32,346 bases of DNA from a virus. Made by a program: the position numbers and the translations under genes. Positions 31,366 through 32,346 of this stretch are shown here, piece by piece. Location: IMG/VR virus record IMGVR_UViG_3300023109_001904, positions 1 to 32,346 of that record; one strand, given 5' to 3'. Under the pieces are notes generated by a model. That model was not told where the DNA came from. It did not search any database and saw only the letters and a program-made list of their open reading frames with translations. The first letter of the stretch is position 1, and each line of letters begins with the position of its first letter.

Positions 31366-32345
31366 ATTTTTCTCTTTGGTAGTTTACTATCTGCACTACT
31401 CATACAACTAGGAGTTATACAAGGCTTTGGTTGTTTAAATATTTCGAAGCCGCCAGTTGTAGTACCTAATAAATCGTCATGACAACTATGACTACGCCTT
31501 ACCTCAGTATCTCGTATTATAATACCTTGATAACCTGCATTACATTCCCAGCCTTGAAACTTATTAAATCCAAATGCATTAAAACGTTCTGCTTGATCTA
31601 TTTCGTACTCTACTCCTTGATCTGTTTTAAGTAAGACTTGTGCGACTGATTCTCCTTCCCAGTGTTGTGGGAAACCTTGTCGCAAGATTGTGATCTGGTC
31701 TTCAGTGTATCCATGTACCACGTGGGAGGCGGTTGGATCGGACTGGGGCTTGAGAGTGACATTAATACCTCTGGCGGCAAATCGTTCCAGGCGTTCATAA
31801 AGTTCTTCGAACATTTGCGGCACCATAACTTGATTGATTGTAACATATACTCCTCCTTCCATAAGTTGTAAACATGTATCACCGAACTTTTGTTCATCTG
31901 CAAACTCTGCATGAAAACTTGCTGTAACACTTCGGCGTTGTAAACTTTTTGTGTTATGTATATACTTATCCCACCAAATAGGTCCTGGTGATAGATTTGT
32001 AGTCATATGTATGCTTTGATACTCAGCTTCTTTGTCATTACAGTAATGCTCAACCAATGGCATAAACTGTTTATTTGCTGTGGGCTCTCCGCCGCTGAAA
32101 CTAAAATGGAAGTTTGTAAAGTTATTTGCACGAGCTTGTGCTTTGATACTATCCATGGTCTTTAAGTACAATTCTGTCGGCTTCTTGTCTGGGACACTAG
32201 ATCTTGCGTGTGGCCAGCAATAACTGCACGAATAATTACAATATCTAGTGGTGATCCAAGAGACTGTGAAAAGATGGCTCTCTAGGAGAGTTTTCTGGCC
32301 AAACTCCGTAATATCTTGCCATGGTATTTGTTCGTAATTACTCAT
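31362..32345 (-). CDS. radical-SAM enzyme with C-terminal Cys domain
   Basis: A 327-aa enzyme with the core C36, C40, C43 (YCNYSCSYC), GGEPTA at about 85-90, and C-terminal C268, C288, C309, C314. The WECNAG block at 266-271 matches the WKCNAG block of the gene at 18235, so the two are paralogues. The ATG lies 1 nt from the right edge of the window, so its promoter and any extension cannot be seen. Bases 31681-31800 are distinctly G+C-richer than the flanks. It leads the unit that runs to 28955. Confidence 0.8.
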   Translation of the reverse strand: MSNYEQIPWQDITEFGQKTLLESHLFTVSWITTRYCNYSCSYCWPHARSSVPDKKPTELYLKTMDSIKAQARANNFTNFHFSFSGGEPTANKQFMPLVEHYCNDKEAEYQSIHMTTNLSPGPIWWDKYIHNTKSLQRRSVTASFHAEFADEQKFGDTCLQLMEGGVYVTINQVMVPQMFEELYERLERFAARGINVTLKPQSDPTASHVVHGYTEDQITILRQGFPQHWEGESVAQVLLKTDQGVEYEIDQAERFNAFGFNKFQGWECNAGYQGIIIRDTEVRRSHSCHDDLLGTTTGGFEIFKQPKPCITPSCMSSADSKLPKRKI

Positions 32346-32346
32346 A

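Noticed and set aside
1-32346. tRNA genes, CRISPR arrays, insertion sequences, attachment sites
   Set aside because: No cloverleaf with CCA end, no regularly spaced direct repeats and no transposase or integrase was seen when reading both strands; non-coding gaps are all short (about 100 bases or less).

Overview
The window looks like part of the genome of a marine T4-like (contractile-tailed) phage, probably one infecting a cyanobacterium or SAR11-type bacterium. The evidence is a T4-type 5'-3' exonuclease, a block of short hypothetical genes of the kind seen in marine T4-like phages, a MoxR/VWA pair, a tail-fibre-like protein, very tight gene packing with many 4-nt start/stop overlaps, low G+C, and octamers of the T4 late-promoter type (NATAAATA). 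No photosynthesis gene is present, so the host cannot be fixed. Host assignment and all family calls rest on reading motifs, not on searches.

Layout. (1) About 1-6.4 kb, all on the + strand: the 3' part of queE, small unknown genes, a FEN-like exonuclease, a conserved block of short unknowns, then a MoxR-type AAA+ ATPase and a metallopeptidase-like/VWA protein. Three near-consensus sigma70 promoters (TTGACA, 17 bp, TATAAT-like) and one strong intrinsic terminator serve this part. (2) About 6.4-8.9 kb, + strand: three conserved unknowns and a tail-fibre-like protein behind late-type promoters, closed by a terminator that also lies inside the end of the opposing gene. (3) About 8.9-32.3 kb: a dense accessory island on both strands that is almost entirely metabolic enzymes. 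It holds seven radical-SAM enzymes (besides QueE), nine proteins with the metal-binding pattern of 2-oxoglutarate/Fe(II) oxygenases, a flavin-dependent halogenase, a sulfotransferase, an acyl desaturase, a class III aminotransferase, an amidinotransferase, a SpeD-like pyruvoyl decarboxylase, an SGNH hydrolase, a short UDP-sugar dehydrogenase-like protein, a SAM methyltransferase and a degenerate kinase-like protein.

The island is arranged as back-to-back operons: 10906 to 8914 (-) against 10945 to 14908 (+); 16137 to 14891 (-) against 16177 to 19173 (+); 21583 to 19118 (-) against 21651 to 25777 (+); 26345 to 25770 (-) against 26413 to 29002 (+); and 32345 to 28955 (-). At five of these operon heads a late-type octamer sits exactly 5 nt before an ATG, which predicts leaderless mRNAs and corrects two start codons.

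How the parts may work together (inference): the island reads as a set of tailoring pathways, with C-H chemistry by radical SAM and 2OG enzymes plus halogenation, sulfation, amidino transfer and decarboxylation. It would act on one or more small molecules, peptides, sugars or nucleobases during late infection. The aminotransferase-amidinotransferase-SpeD trio is the clearest candidate small-molecule pathway; the substrates are unknown.
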